Of a DNA stretch of 64,000 bases, positions 23,204 to 34,474 are shown in pieces. Positions within the stretch are counted from its first letter, which is position 1, and each line of letters starts with the position of its first letter. The position numbers and the translations under genes are program-made. A model generated the notes under the pieces. It was given only the letters and a program-made list of their open reading frames with translations, was not told the origin of the DNA and searched no databases. The stretch spans positions 10,809,853-10,873,852 of the forward strand of contig NC_084810.1 in the NCBI RefSeq assembly GCF_963583255.1, in the 5' to 3' direction. This stretch comes from Pyrus communis (lineage: Eukaryota > Streptophyta > Magnoliopsida > Rosales > Rosaceae).

Positions 23204-24225
23204 GATTAAAATCTTATTTCTTCGTAATTTTTTATCAAGGTCCTTATGTTTTAATGAATGTCGTTATTTCAATAATAAAAATTTGCAAATCAAAATAATT
23301 AAATTAAATTTCCAAAATATTCATTTAGTCTTAGAAACATTACATTAAGTATATTTGTATTTATGGCTAAACTTTGTATCATATATTTCTAATTTTAGTT
23401 TGTATCCAATTTTAATTTGTAACCCTTGTTTTCAACTTTGTACTAATTTTCTTTTTAGTTTGAATTTGTACCCATGTACTAATTTCTTTTTCAGCCCATA
23501 TATTTTTAAAATTTCATTTGTACTCATATTTTTTAAATTATTTGAACCCTAATTTAGTTATAATGTACCCATTCTTTCTTTATTAATGTACCACTTTGTT
23601 ATATGTCAAATGTGCCAAATTTTTTTGCGAAATTTCATATGTAAAATGTACAAATTTTTTAACAATATGAATACATTTTTGCCATTTTTTATTTCATATT
23701 GTTACATTATTTTTATCCATTTATTCAATCAAAAAGTTTTAATTTTTTTATTGTACCCATTTATATTATGTACCCCATAATTATTTTTTTTAACAACCGC
23801 ATAACTATTTTTTTTTAACAACCCCATAACTTTTTCTTTTTTTCAACAACCCTATAACTATTTATGTGGCCATAATATATTTTTTTATAATATTATGTAC
23901 CTATATATATAAGTGGGTTTTCTTTTGCTAAATTATGTACTCATATATATTAATAGGCCACTATTTTTATTCCTATCATGTATCCATATTACTTTATATT
24001 TGTTTGCCATCGAATGTATCCATATGCATTTTTGGGTACATTACATTATAGGTTATTTACATTTTTTTTTTAACATTATGGGTACAATCGTTTGACATTT
24101 ATTGTTTCTTATATTGTTACTTACGTTTTTATCCATTTATTCTATCAAAAAAAATTAATATTTTCTTTTTATTATAACCGTTTTTAATTTATATGCCATA
24201 TAATATGAGATTTTAAATCCCATAA

Positions 24226-26494
24226 TGTCACAACCCGTCCCGGAATTTTTAATTCCGAGGACGTGAAGATATGAAGATGCCCTTAAACGAGACTAAGGGG
24301 CGTAAAGTTGGCATTGGTTTTTACCTGAAGTTCCTAAACTAATGTTAATTGGAATATTCATTAGTTTTAGGGACTTAAATTTAAGACTTAGAACTAGGTT
24401 TATATGTTATAACTTGATGATTTGGGGATTGGGTAGGAACCCCACATCCCTCAAATCTCTCCCCCATTTCTGCATCTTGTCTCTCTCTCTCCTCCCTCAC
24501 AAATCTCTCATTCTCTTTGTCAGTTCTCTCTCTCTCTCATTCGAACTCACACGGACCACCCACAAACCACCCTAAAACTATACCAACGAAGGATCTAAGA
24601 CCACCATCGTACTCTTGAAGACCACACGAACACGATGGTACCAATTTCAGGTGAGTTTCACTTCGGAAAACATGGATTTCAATTTCACTGTGCGTGTGCA
24701 CTGTTCATGCACACGTAAAACTTGATGTTTTTTGGGATTTTGAAGCTTGTAGGAAGCTTGGTGAGGTCCTAAGGAAGCTCGGAGTGCTTCGTTTGAAGGA
24801 TTTGGACGTCGGGATCACGAACTGTAAGTTCGGCCGAATTTTCGTATTTTTGGAAAAGTTTGATTCCGTTGTTTTTAGGCCCTAAAACTAGTCCAACGTG
24901 GTAGATTATGATTAGGGCTTCATTTTGGTATAAATTACGTGAAAAATGGACGTAGGAACACGGAGAACGACAAGTTCAAAGTTTGGCCGGAGCTTTCGGG
25001 GCTTTTTCCGGCGAATCTACGGCGATTTAGGGGTCAAGGCAGGTATGGATGTGTTCGTCTCGTCAATACCTTCATTTTGATATATAGTACGTCGAAAATG
25101 GTTAAGAAATGAAGAAGTTATGACACTTTGAAGTTTACCCAGAAATTCCGGCAAAACACCCACCGCCGGCGAAACCAGTCCGGCGACGTGAGGAAGAAGA
25201 CGCGCGCGTGGGCAGCGCGTGAACAGGGCGCGTGGGGGCGTGTGAGAGCTCCAAATTGAGTTCTGAAAATTGTCACGTGTTCGTGACGTCGTGTAGATCA
25301 CCGTGGTAAATTCACACACCCAATTTGAGTAACGTATGAAAAAGTTATAGACGAATGTTTGTGTGTGCGTTTAATTGATGATTTTATAATTATTCTGTTA
25401 TAGGTGAAACTTGTACGAACGACGAATGTAACCAAACTAGGCGTGAGGGTTACGAGCCGGCTACATACCTGTGAGTGGGCTTTTGTTTTCCGTATATACC
25501 TATATACAATTATATTCCCAGAAATAGATTAAAAAGGAGTAATTGATTTATGCCATGCACTTTATTATTATCGCTTATGCATCATCACATGCATTAGTAG
25601 CGGCATACATTTATATATATATATATATATATATATGTGTTTTTGGTGCTGTGGACGCACAGGTAAGTGCCAGGTAAGTGGTATTTATGTTTGTATTCAG
25701 TAGTAGCTTGAGATGCTTAGAGAGCTCATAATCTGCACCCCCGGTGTTAGTGCTCCCGCCCAGAGAGGGGCAGAGTCCTTCACGTGATGTTCACCCGCAC
25801 CACACGCTCGCCTTGGATCCAAGTAGGTGCATAGCCTTGTCGTGCAGACCACATTAGGTGGTTCCGACTCGTAGGTGACCCGCGATTATTCGCACAGTCT
25901 TCACGTGATCGTAGCACTAGAGCGTATATATTACACCCAGTCCTGTCGTACAAACCACGTTAGGTGGTTCCGACTCGTGTGCAGATTCAGATATTGAGTT
26001 GAGATTGGAGCTCTATCTGCAGCCGTACAGGTCACGTTAGGTGACTCCCGGCTGCCAGATTATATGTTATTGATGTGAATTATGCTTGAGCACTTACATT
26101 TATTATGAGATTCTGATGTGGCATATTCTCGAGCATGAATGGCATATTTTGGAGCATGATTGGCATATTTATACATACGTATATATGTTCATTTTCTGGG
26201 AAGTATACAGGTTTTACGGCGAGGGGTTAGAATGTATTTTGCTAAAGAGTTTTCAAAGAGCTTTGTTTTTGCCCACTCACGCTTTTGGTTTTGCGCCCCT
26301 CCAGGTTCAAGAATTGCAAAGGTGTGGTGACTACGAGGAAATTCAACGGTGTTCTGACAGAATGGACCAAATTAGGACTCACCTTTGGGTGTTTCATCTT
26401 AGAAATTGTATCTTTAAAGCTTCCGTACTGTGTAAATGGTTACGTCACTCTCACGTGACGGCCAGCATGCCCTCCTTCGGGACGGGGTGTGTCA
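24226..26494 (+). repeat. Element 2 5' LTR
   Basis: 2269 bp. It contains an (AT)n run near 25613-25637, the three palindromic modules (25839-25868, 25945-25974, 26021-26053) and CACGTGA words at about 25779, 25912 and 26452. It keeps about 128 bp (around 25384-25512) that the 3' LTR lacks. Confidence 0.92.
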
Positions 26495-26496
26495 GT

Positions 26497-26508
26497 TGGT
26501 ATCAGAGC
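26497..26508 (+). promoter_or_regulatory. Primer-binding site, initiator Met tRNA type
   Basis: TGGTATCAGAGC lies 2 bp after the 5' LTR, the same primer class as element 1. Confidence 0.88.
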
Positions 26509-26559
26509 TTAGTTTCAATCTTGGACATCTTGAGAAGTTCTAGTGAATTGTGTCAGAAC

Positions 26560-29500
26560 TACACCGCCTCGTAGCAAACCACGTAGTTAGAGGAATTTAG
26601 TCTCCCTGATTTAGCTGTTAGGGGAAACTATTATTTTGGTGATTCAGTATATTATCAAAAAGGGACATTTTAAGATGGGTTATGAGTTGAATTTGAATCA
26701 CCTTATGAAATGATGAACCTGAGGGAGCAAAGTGATGGATTAATCATTTGGAAAAGATGTTTTAGATTATGCAAGTCAAAGGAATCTTCCTTTTGACAGA
26801 AGGGTTGAGACGACTACCTGGTTTGAGTTATGAACTTGTATCCTGGTGGAAACAGGAGTATAATTCGTTGTCACCGAAGGAAACAGCCGATTGAGAATTG
26901 TTTAAGGACTTGTTTAATGAAAAGAATTATTCCTTCAGCATCTTATGATGGTAGAAAGCAAGAGTTTGCAAATGTGAGACAAGGAAAACTGACGATTAAT
27001 GAGTATTATAAAAAGTTCTCAGACTTGCCTCGTCCCATTCGAATATTGCTGCTATTTTGATTGAAGTGTTATATTGTTTTAGGCTGGGTGGCATAAGGCA
27101 GTGGTACTTTGGGTGACCACTATCCATTGTAATTCTTACCAGGAGTATACAAGATATTGTTGAGCCTTGAGGACTCTGAGAACATGTTCAGCGAGAGTAA
27201 AGAAGAATGATAAAAGAATGGGAATCAAAAGAGGACGATAAAGTTAATGATTCGTCATATCAAGAATATAGAAAGATTCAGAGCTTCAAGAGAAGTGAAG
27301 CTAGAGTTAATTCTTCCAACTGAGGTTTTACCACTGGTCAAAGTCAAAGTGATAGATTTACTGGAAATTCCAGATTCAGAGTCAAGGTGACTCGAGTAAG
27401 GGAAATGTACCTTGTGCAGCAGGTACAAGACTAAACACTTTGGAAAGTGTGGAATCAGTGAATGTGTTTGTATAGACAGAAGGGATATAGAGTTATGAAT
27501 TGTCCCTAGAATTAGTTATTACCCGACAGTTTCCTTGATACCACCAATATCAGTCCAGCAGGTGTTTGGATCATTAGTTTGGGTTATATGAACTGTGGGT
27601 GCCAAGATGTTTGATAAGTTGAATGTTCAGCTGAACAGACCACGAAAGGTGGATCCGGCTGACACATGAGGAATTGATGAGTAAGTTGTACAGGTTACTA
27701 TAGGTAACTCCGGCTAATATACTAGCATAAATAGTTGAGCTAGAGAATCAGCCGTACAAGTCATTCTAGTTGACTCTGGCTGATGTATTTCGTATTATGG
27801 ATGATGTTGCCAAAGAAAGTGATGATGGAGCATGATTGAGGTGTTTATATGTAATTATCCCTGTGTGGAGTAAGATGGAAATGTAACACCTTCAGGAATT
27901 GTTGCTTACTTATCGAGACAACAGTGATTTATCTGTATTACGGGCTGCAGACTGTAATATTTATAACTTATTGGTTGGATCTGTTAAGCAAGTAAACAAG
28001 TAGGTTACCTACATGAGTGGGTGTTATTCAAGGTGTTCAATAAAGGTGAAAGTTAAAGTTATACCAGTGAATTTTATTTTGTGGGATATCGAGGAACTGG
28101 AAGTGATTTTAGGCACAGTTTAATGGCGTTAAATCATGACAAGATGGATTACTACGGGAACTTAGTTACTTTCCATCGATTTGATTGATCAGAGATTACT
28201 TTGGTGGGCAGGCAAAGTGGATTGAGTTAGGCCGTTAACATTGCTGTGAAAGCAAAGAGATTGTTATCAGAAGGTTACAAGGGTACTCATCTTATGCGGT
28301 ACTACATAATGTTGCTCCGACTAATATGAAAAATGTAAAAGGGATTGGACACTTTTTCAATGTTTTCCCTGAAAGTTTACCTGGATTGCCTTCAGGCAGA
28401 AATGTGAAGATCAATATCGATTTGTTTCCAGGTATAAAATTTTATGTTAGAGATTAGTTCATGATGAGTTAAGAGAATTGGAAATTTAGTTGAAAGAATT
28501 GGTTGATAAAAGTTTCATTCAACCTAATACAACACTTTTGAGGAGCCCAGTTCGTTGGTGAAAAAGAAAATGGACTTTAAAGACTATCTATTGATTATAG
28601 ACCATGGAATCGGGTAACGATTAAGAACCGTTATCCATGATGGTGTACTGATGTTTAATGAATCAGCTCAGAGGTATTTGTGTAATTTCAAAGATCGACT
28701 TGAGGTCTGTCCATTACCAATTGAAGATTTTGAGCGACGTTGATCCTAAGATTGTTTTCTGGACTTGTAATAGTCTTTATAAATTTTGGTGATACTATGC
28801 GGATACTCATGTTGTTTCATAAGTTGATGGATGAAGTATTCCAGGAATGCCTTGATAAATTGTTATCATTTTCATGGACGATATTCTGGTACATTCTGAG
28901 CCAGAGCAGAGCATGTAAACATATTAAGTCGGTGAAGTAAAGATTGTTAGAACGTTGGTTGTATGCTAAGTTTAGCAAATGCTAAAGTTAAATGAATCAA
29001 GTGGCATTCTAAGATTTGCTATATCTGCTGAAGGTATTCAAGTGAATCCTTAAAAGGCAGCAGGAATTGAGAAATTGGAATAACCACGCGCCGTAATTGA
29101 GATTCGGAATTTCTTAGCTTACCAGACTATCTCGGATGGTTGTGAAAGATTTTTCAGTCATTACTTTGTCATTGACAAGATTGTTGAGAAAAGAGGTTAT
29201 GTATGAGTGGGAAGGAAATTGTGAGCAAAGGATTCAACAACTGAAGCATTTCCTCACTCATGCACGTAATTTAGTATTCCCAGAGAATAGTGGTAATCAT
29301 AAATTTTTAGTGATGTTTCTTGAATGGTATTGGATGCATGTTGATGCAAATGTTAGGGTGATTACATACGTTTCACGACAAAAGGAACCTCATGAAATGA
29401 ATTACCCTACTGGTGATTTGGAAGTCATGATTACCATTCTTGCTGTGAAGTTATGAAGACATTATATTTGGTAAGAATGCAAGATTTTTACGAATCCAAA

Positions 29501-30836
29501 AAGTCTCCAATATCCATTACTTGGAAGGATTTTGATATGAGGCAGCCAAGGTGGATTGAATTGTTTAATGAACATGATTGTACGACCAGGGTGATCGTAA
29601 AATTGTTCTAGCTGATGCACTTGGTGAGAAGACTGCGGTAAGAATTAATGTCTGGCACGCTTGCCAATATTGTCTTCTTGTGGATTGGAAATCAACTGAA
29701 GTAAAGTTGAGAATGGAAGATTGAGAAGAAGTTGTAATTGCTAATTTTCAAGTTAAGTCTTTTTAGTAAGGTCGTACTCAAGACTCAAATGGTTAACGAA
29801 GAAAATTAAGAATTAACCAAGGCAAAGAAAGAAGGGAAAAAGAAAGATTGCTGAGTTCGAGAATAGGATGGTTATGATTGAACTTGAAGTGATAGTTGAT
29901 CAATGTACCAAGTTAGTACATTTACTCCAGTGTTGAGTAACAACCACAGTGCAACAGTACTTATATGTTTTATGGAGAAGAGATTTGGGTTACGGAACTG
30001 CTGAGTTTCTTAAGTATGTTGGTTGCGCAGTTTCCGATGTAACGCCATAAGGACCATGAAATGTGTCGATTTTGCTGATTTGTGGAAGAAATGCTTCTGG
30101 ATAGAGAAGATTCGATCACGAAAGAGTTTTGGTAGGCCCTGAAACTATGGATGAGTCTTCTCAAAGTATTCAGGTGATTAAGTTTAACCTGAGAGTAGCC
30201 AGGAATGGCAAAAGAGATTAATAGTTGAACATGTCACTAATTGAGTGTTTAACGTAGATGATCTTATAATTTTGAAGTTTTCACTTTAGAAAAGTATGAT
30301 TCGGCTGGGAAAGGAAAGCAAATTAAGTCCTAAGTACATCGGACTTTATGTGATCATCGAAGAGTAGGTGAAGTTGCTTGAATTACTTCCAGAGTTATTG
30401 TAAGAGCATGATGTGTTTCATGATTCAACATTTTTAGAAATTTGATCACGAAAAGAAATAGTGAGATTTGGAAAGGAGACAAAATAAGTCTTAAACACAT
30501 CAGACCGTTTTTGACCACTAAAGGAATTGATGAAGTTGCATACAAGTGGTGATGTCTTCAGAATTGGCTAAGGTGCATAATGTATTATATTTCGATGCGT
30601 TGTCACTAGGTGGCAGATTCGTCACATAGAGTTCCGGTGCAACTATTGAGAATTAATCCGGATTAGACTGGTTGAGGAACCAAGGACGACTTTGGATTGG
30701 AAAAAGAATGTATTGAGAATTAAGACAGTGTAATTGGTAAAGAATTTGTGAAGAAAGCGGTCAGTGGAAGAAATTACGTGGGAGAAGGAGAATCGGATGA
30801 GAGAGATTTACCCGAAGCTATTGTATGAGTATAGAT
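26560..30836 (+). pseudogene. Element 2 shattered gag-pol
   Basis: Collinear but heavily decayed remains can be followed. Gag helices lie at about 26800-27060 (GRKQEFANVRQGKLTINEYY). A protease-like 'VILGT' strand is near 28108. A reverse-transcriptase FMDDILVHSEPEQ segment (28871-28909) lies out of frame with its surroundings. A connection/RNase H stretch spans 29136-29456. An integrase scrap (about 29888) reads VIVDQCTKLVH. A chromodomain-like tail spans about 30695-30836. The integrase core after the first Asp appears mostly deleted. Stops and frame changes occur every few tens of codons, so no product is possible. Confidence 0.85.
27628..27781 (+). repeat. Three LTR-type palindromic modules inside element 2
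   Basis: Modules at 27628-27661, 27688-27714 and 27750-27781 copy the LTR palindromes: outer arms CAGC or AGCC against GGCTG or GGCT, inner arms such as GTTAC/GTAAC and GTCA/TGAC. They sit between the gag and protease remnants, where chromoviruses normally have coding sequence. Confidence 0.65.
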
Positions 30837-30876
30837 GATTTAGTTGGTTGTTGGAATTTCGGGGACGAAATTCTAT

Positions 30877-30889
30877 AAGGAGGGAAGAT
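30877..30889 (+). promoter_or_regulatory. Element 2 polypurine tract
   Basis: AAGGAGGGAAGAT directly before the 3' LTR, nearly the same as in element 1. Unlike the coding region it looks intact. Confidence 0.75.
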
Positions 30890-33012
30890 TGTCACAACCC
30901 GTCCCGGAATTTTTAATTCCGAGGACGTGAAGATATGAAGATGCCCTTAAACGAGACTAAGGGGCGTAAAGTTGGCATTGGTTTTTACCTGAAGTTCCTA
31001 AACTAATGTTAATTGGAATATTCATTAGTTTTAGGGACTTGAATTTAAGACTTAGAACTAGGTTTATATGTTATAACTTGATGATTTGGGGATTGGGTAG
31101 GAACCCCACATCCCTCAAATCTCTCCCCCATTTCTGCATCTTGTCTCTCTCTCTCCTCCCTCACAAATCTCTTATTCTCTCTGTCAGTTCTCTCTCTCTC
31201 CTTCGAACTCACACGGACCACCCACAAACCACCCTAAAACTATACCAACGAAGGATCTAAGACCACCATCGTACTCCTGAAGACCACACGAACACGATGG
31301 TACCAATTTCAGGTGAGTTTCACTTCGGAAAACATGGATTTCAATTTCACTGTGCGTGTGCACTGTTCATGCACACGTAAAACTTGATGTTTTTTGGGAT
31401 TTTGAAGCTTGTAGGAAGCTTGGTGAGGTCCTAAGGAAGCTCGGAGTGCTTCGTTTGAAGGATTTGGACGTCGGGATCACGAACTGTAAGTTCGGCCGAA
31501 TTTTCGTATTTTTGGAAAAGTTTGATTCCGTTGTTTTTAGGCCCTAAAACTAGTCCAACGTGGTAGATTATGATTAGGGCTTCATTTTGGTATAAATTAC
31601 GTGAAAAATGGACGTAGGAACACGGAGAACGACAAGTTCAAAGTTTGGCCGGAGCTTTCGGGGCTTTTTCCGGCGAATCTATGGCGAGTTAGGGGTCAAG
31701 GCAGGTATGGATGTGTTCGTCTCGTCAATACCTTCATTTTGATATATAGTACGTCGAAAATGGTTAAGAAATGAAGAAGTTATCACACTTTGAAGTTTAC
31801 CCAGAAATTCCGGCAAAACACCCACCGCTGGCGAAACCAGTCCGGCGACGCGAGGAAGAAGACGCGCGCGTGGGCAGCGCGTGGGCAGCGCGTGAGAGCT
31901 CCAAATTGAGTTCTGAAAATTGTCACGTGTTCGTGACGTCGTGTAGATCACCGTGGTATATTCACACACCCAATTTGAGTAACGTATGAAAAAGTTATGG
32001 ACGAATGTTTGTGTGTGCGTTTAATTGATGATTCTATTCCCAGAAATAGATTAAAAAGGAGTAATTGATTTATGCCATGCACTTTATTATTATCGCTTAT
32101 GCATCATCACATGCATTAGTAGCGGCATACATTTATATATATATATATATATATGTGTTTTTGGTGCTGTGGACGCACAGGTAAGTGCCAGGTAAGTGGT
32201 ATTTATGTTTGTATTCAGTAGTAGCTTGAGATGCTTAGAGAGCTCATAATCTGCACCCCCGGTGTTAGTGCTCCCGCCCAGAGAGGGGCAGAGTCCTTCA
32301 CGTGATGTTCACCCGCACCACACGCTCGCCTTGGATCCAAGTAGGTGCATAGCCTTGTCGTGCAGACCACATTAGGTGGTTCCGACTCGTAGGTGACCCG
32401 CGATTATTCGCACAGTCTTCACGTGATCGTAGCACTAGAGCGTATATATTACACCCAGTCCTGTCGTACAAACCACGTTAGGTGGTTCCGACTCGTGTGC
32501 AGATTCAGATATTGAGTTGAGATTGGAGCTCTATCTGCAGCCGTACAGGTCACGTTAGGTGACTCCCGGCTGCCAGATTATATGTTATTGATGTGAATTA
32601 TGCTTGAGCACTTACATTTATTATGAGATTCTGATGTGGCATATTCTCGAGCATGAATGGCATATTTTGGAGCATGATTGGCATATTTATACATACGTAT
32701 ATATGTTCATTTTCTGGGAAGTATACAGGTTTTACGGCGAGGGGTTAGAATGTATTTTGCTAAAGAGTTTTCAAAGAGCTTTGTTTTTGCCCACTCACGC
32801 TTTTGGTTTTGCGCCCCTCCAGGTTCAAGAATTGCAAAGGTGTGGTGACTACGAGGAAATTCAACGGTGTTCTGACAGAATGGACCAAATTAGGACTCAC
32901 CTTTGGGTGTTTCATCTTAGAAATTGTATCTTTAAAGCTTCCGTACTGTGTAAATGGTTACGTCACTCTCACGTGACGGCCAGCATGCCCTCCTTCGGGA
33001 CGGGGTGTGTCA
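30890..33012 (+). repeat. Element 2 3' LTR
   Basis: 2123 bp. Beyond about a dozen substitutions it differs from the 5' LTR by a deletion of about 128 bp at about 32034, a 12-bp loss in the GCGCGTG-rich stretch (about 31863-31893) and a shorter (AT)n run. The modules are kept (about 32358-32387, 32464-32493, 32540-32572). Confidence 0.92.
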
Positions 33013-33132
33013 CATAACATATCAAGTAATTAATATAAAACATATGGAAATACACACTTGTAGTAATGATGAGATGTACAAAGTCAAGGGACTTTGATAA
33101 AAAAAATTGAACACCATTAAGGTTTTAGTTAA

Positions 33133-33441
33133 AGAGTGTTAGTGGCTAGAGACCGGAACCAAAATCTCCCATATTTTTATTATTAGTCTTATTTATTTTA
33201 TACATGCCAACATTTTACAGGTTACTTGGAGATTTAACCACAACAATTAGAAATGTTCACATATATAAGTTGTAACAGCTATTAACAATTAGAAATTTGT
33301 TTAAATTTTATGCTTATGTGAGATTGTAACTAATAAATCATTTGCCAACAAGAGATTTATTTAATTGAAACTTACTCCCAGTTGATCAAATGAAAATTTT
33401 ATGTTTACAAAAATTCTGTCTTTTGATTGAATTAGAATATA
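33133..33441. other. AT-rich spacer, no gene seen
   Basis: Non-coding AT-rich sequence between TIR element B and the first CACTA element. The last three bases (ATA) form its target duplication. Confidence 0.5.
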
Positions 33442-33494
33442 CACTACTACAAAACCACTTATTAGTATTGTTATGATAACCAACAAGAAACTTA

Positions 33495-33806
33495 TATTAC
33501 TGTCGGATATTAAGCAAAATCCGACAGAAAATGGATGTATTGGCGGATATAAAAAGCGACAGAATTGCCAGCGTTAGGAAATGAATTTTTCGACAGAAAA
33601 TACTATAAAACTGACATAAATTGTGTCAGATATAACCGATAGAGAATATATTAATAATGAATAAATAAGAGCATTATTTGTCGGATAAAACCAACAGAAA
33701 ATAATATAAAACCGACAAAACTTGTGTCGGATATAACCAACAGAGAATTTATTAATAATGAATAAATAAGAGCATTCTCTGTCGGATAAAATCGACAGAA
33801 AATATC
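33495..33806. repeat. CACTA-1 left subterminal repeats
   Basis: Palindromic words such as CTGTCGGAT..ATCCGACAG and TGTCGGATATAACCAACAG recur. Two near-identical units of about 105 bp (about 33596-33700 and 33701-33805, each with TTAATAATGAATAAATAAGA) form a tandem duplication. These are the presumed transposase-binding repeats. Confidence 0.7.
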
Positions 33807-33839
33807 TTAATAATAAAAAAAATATATAAACCAAGACGA

Positions 33840-33983
33840 TGGGAAACTTTCATTAGTTGAAAAAGGTAAGCATCGATCTCCATGCAAAGCAAGAAAGAGC
33901 GATGACGAACATGGTATTAACCAAGACGATGGAAAACTGGACAACAGAAACATGCTGATTGGTCTTAGAGCTGGAGGGCTGTA
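33840..33983 (+). pseudogene. Polyphenol oxidase fragment, part 1
   Basis: Reads NQDDGKLDNRNMLIGL then RAGGLY up to the copia insertion. The 'LDRRNMLLGLGGLYG' region of plant polyphenol oxidases lies just after the chloroplast transit peptide. It continues after the copia element at 39262. A short phrase (ACCAAGACGATGG) is duplicated at about 33831 and 33917. Confidence 0.7.
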
Positions 33984-34244
33984 TGTTAGGAGTATTATAT
34001 GAATGGATGAGATGTTGCCAAATGTCAATAGATTAGTCTTGCAGTTATAAGGTTGTTAGAAGATAGCTTAGTTAGGAAGTTGTCTTAGATAATATAAATA
34101 ACCTTTGTAATGAAACAGTGAAGGTTAATGAGAAAATAGTAAACACAATTCAGAAATATATCTTGCTCTCCAAGTATTCTTTCTCTCTTTACTTCTCTCT
34201 CTATCTTCTTCTTCTTCTCTAATATCTGTTTAGATTGGTTTACA
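33984..34244 (+). repeat. Copia 5' LTR
   Basis: 261 bp, TGTTAGGAGTATTAT to GATTGGTTTACA. It is followed immediately by TGGTATCATCGCAGG (34245-34259), a primer-binding-site candidate whose first eight bases fit methionine-type tRNA. Confidence 0.92.
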
Positions 34245-34474
34245 TGGTATCATCGCAGGAAAAAGCTTAAAGCTTTGGGGTGTATCGATCTGGGATTTCT
34301 GTATCTGCTTCCGTTTCTGCTATATGTGTCTCTTTCTTTCTCTCTTCTATTTCTTTCTTCTTGATTTGGGTCTTTTCTGCTCGAGTTAGGGTTCATTCTT
34401 TTGTGTTTGGTTTTCTGCACACCAAGTGTTCGACGTTTGTTCTCTGTAACTTTCGGTGAAGCAATTCTACCAAA

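Larger units (their letters stand above)
24226..33012 (+). mobile_element. Ty3/gypsy chromovirus (Tekay-like), element 2
   Basis: An 8.8-kb element with an exact CATAA target duplication (24221-24225 and 33013-33017). LTRs begin TGTCACAACCCGTCCCGG and end GGGGTGTGTCA. The LTRs are nearly identical (about a dozen substitutions by eye over some 2.1 kb, plus indels). The interior, by contrast, is shattered by stops and frameshifts throughout. The LTR layout, primer site and palindromic modules are homologous to element 1, so the two are related families. Confidence 0.93.
23204..33132. mobile_element. TIR element copy B, split by a chromovirus
   Basis: The left end (GATTAAAATCTTATTTCTTC, then 'TTTTTTATCAAGGTCCTTA') resembles the reverse complement of the right end (about 33132-33080, 'CTAAAACCTTAAT', then 'TTTTTATCAAAGTCCCTTG'). 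The same family is seen at 12829-23142. The interior again holds GTACCCAT-rich DNA (23340-24080). It is interrupted by the chromovirus at 24226-33012. The exact ends are uncertain. Confidence 0.45.
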
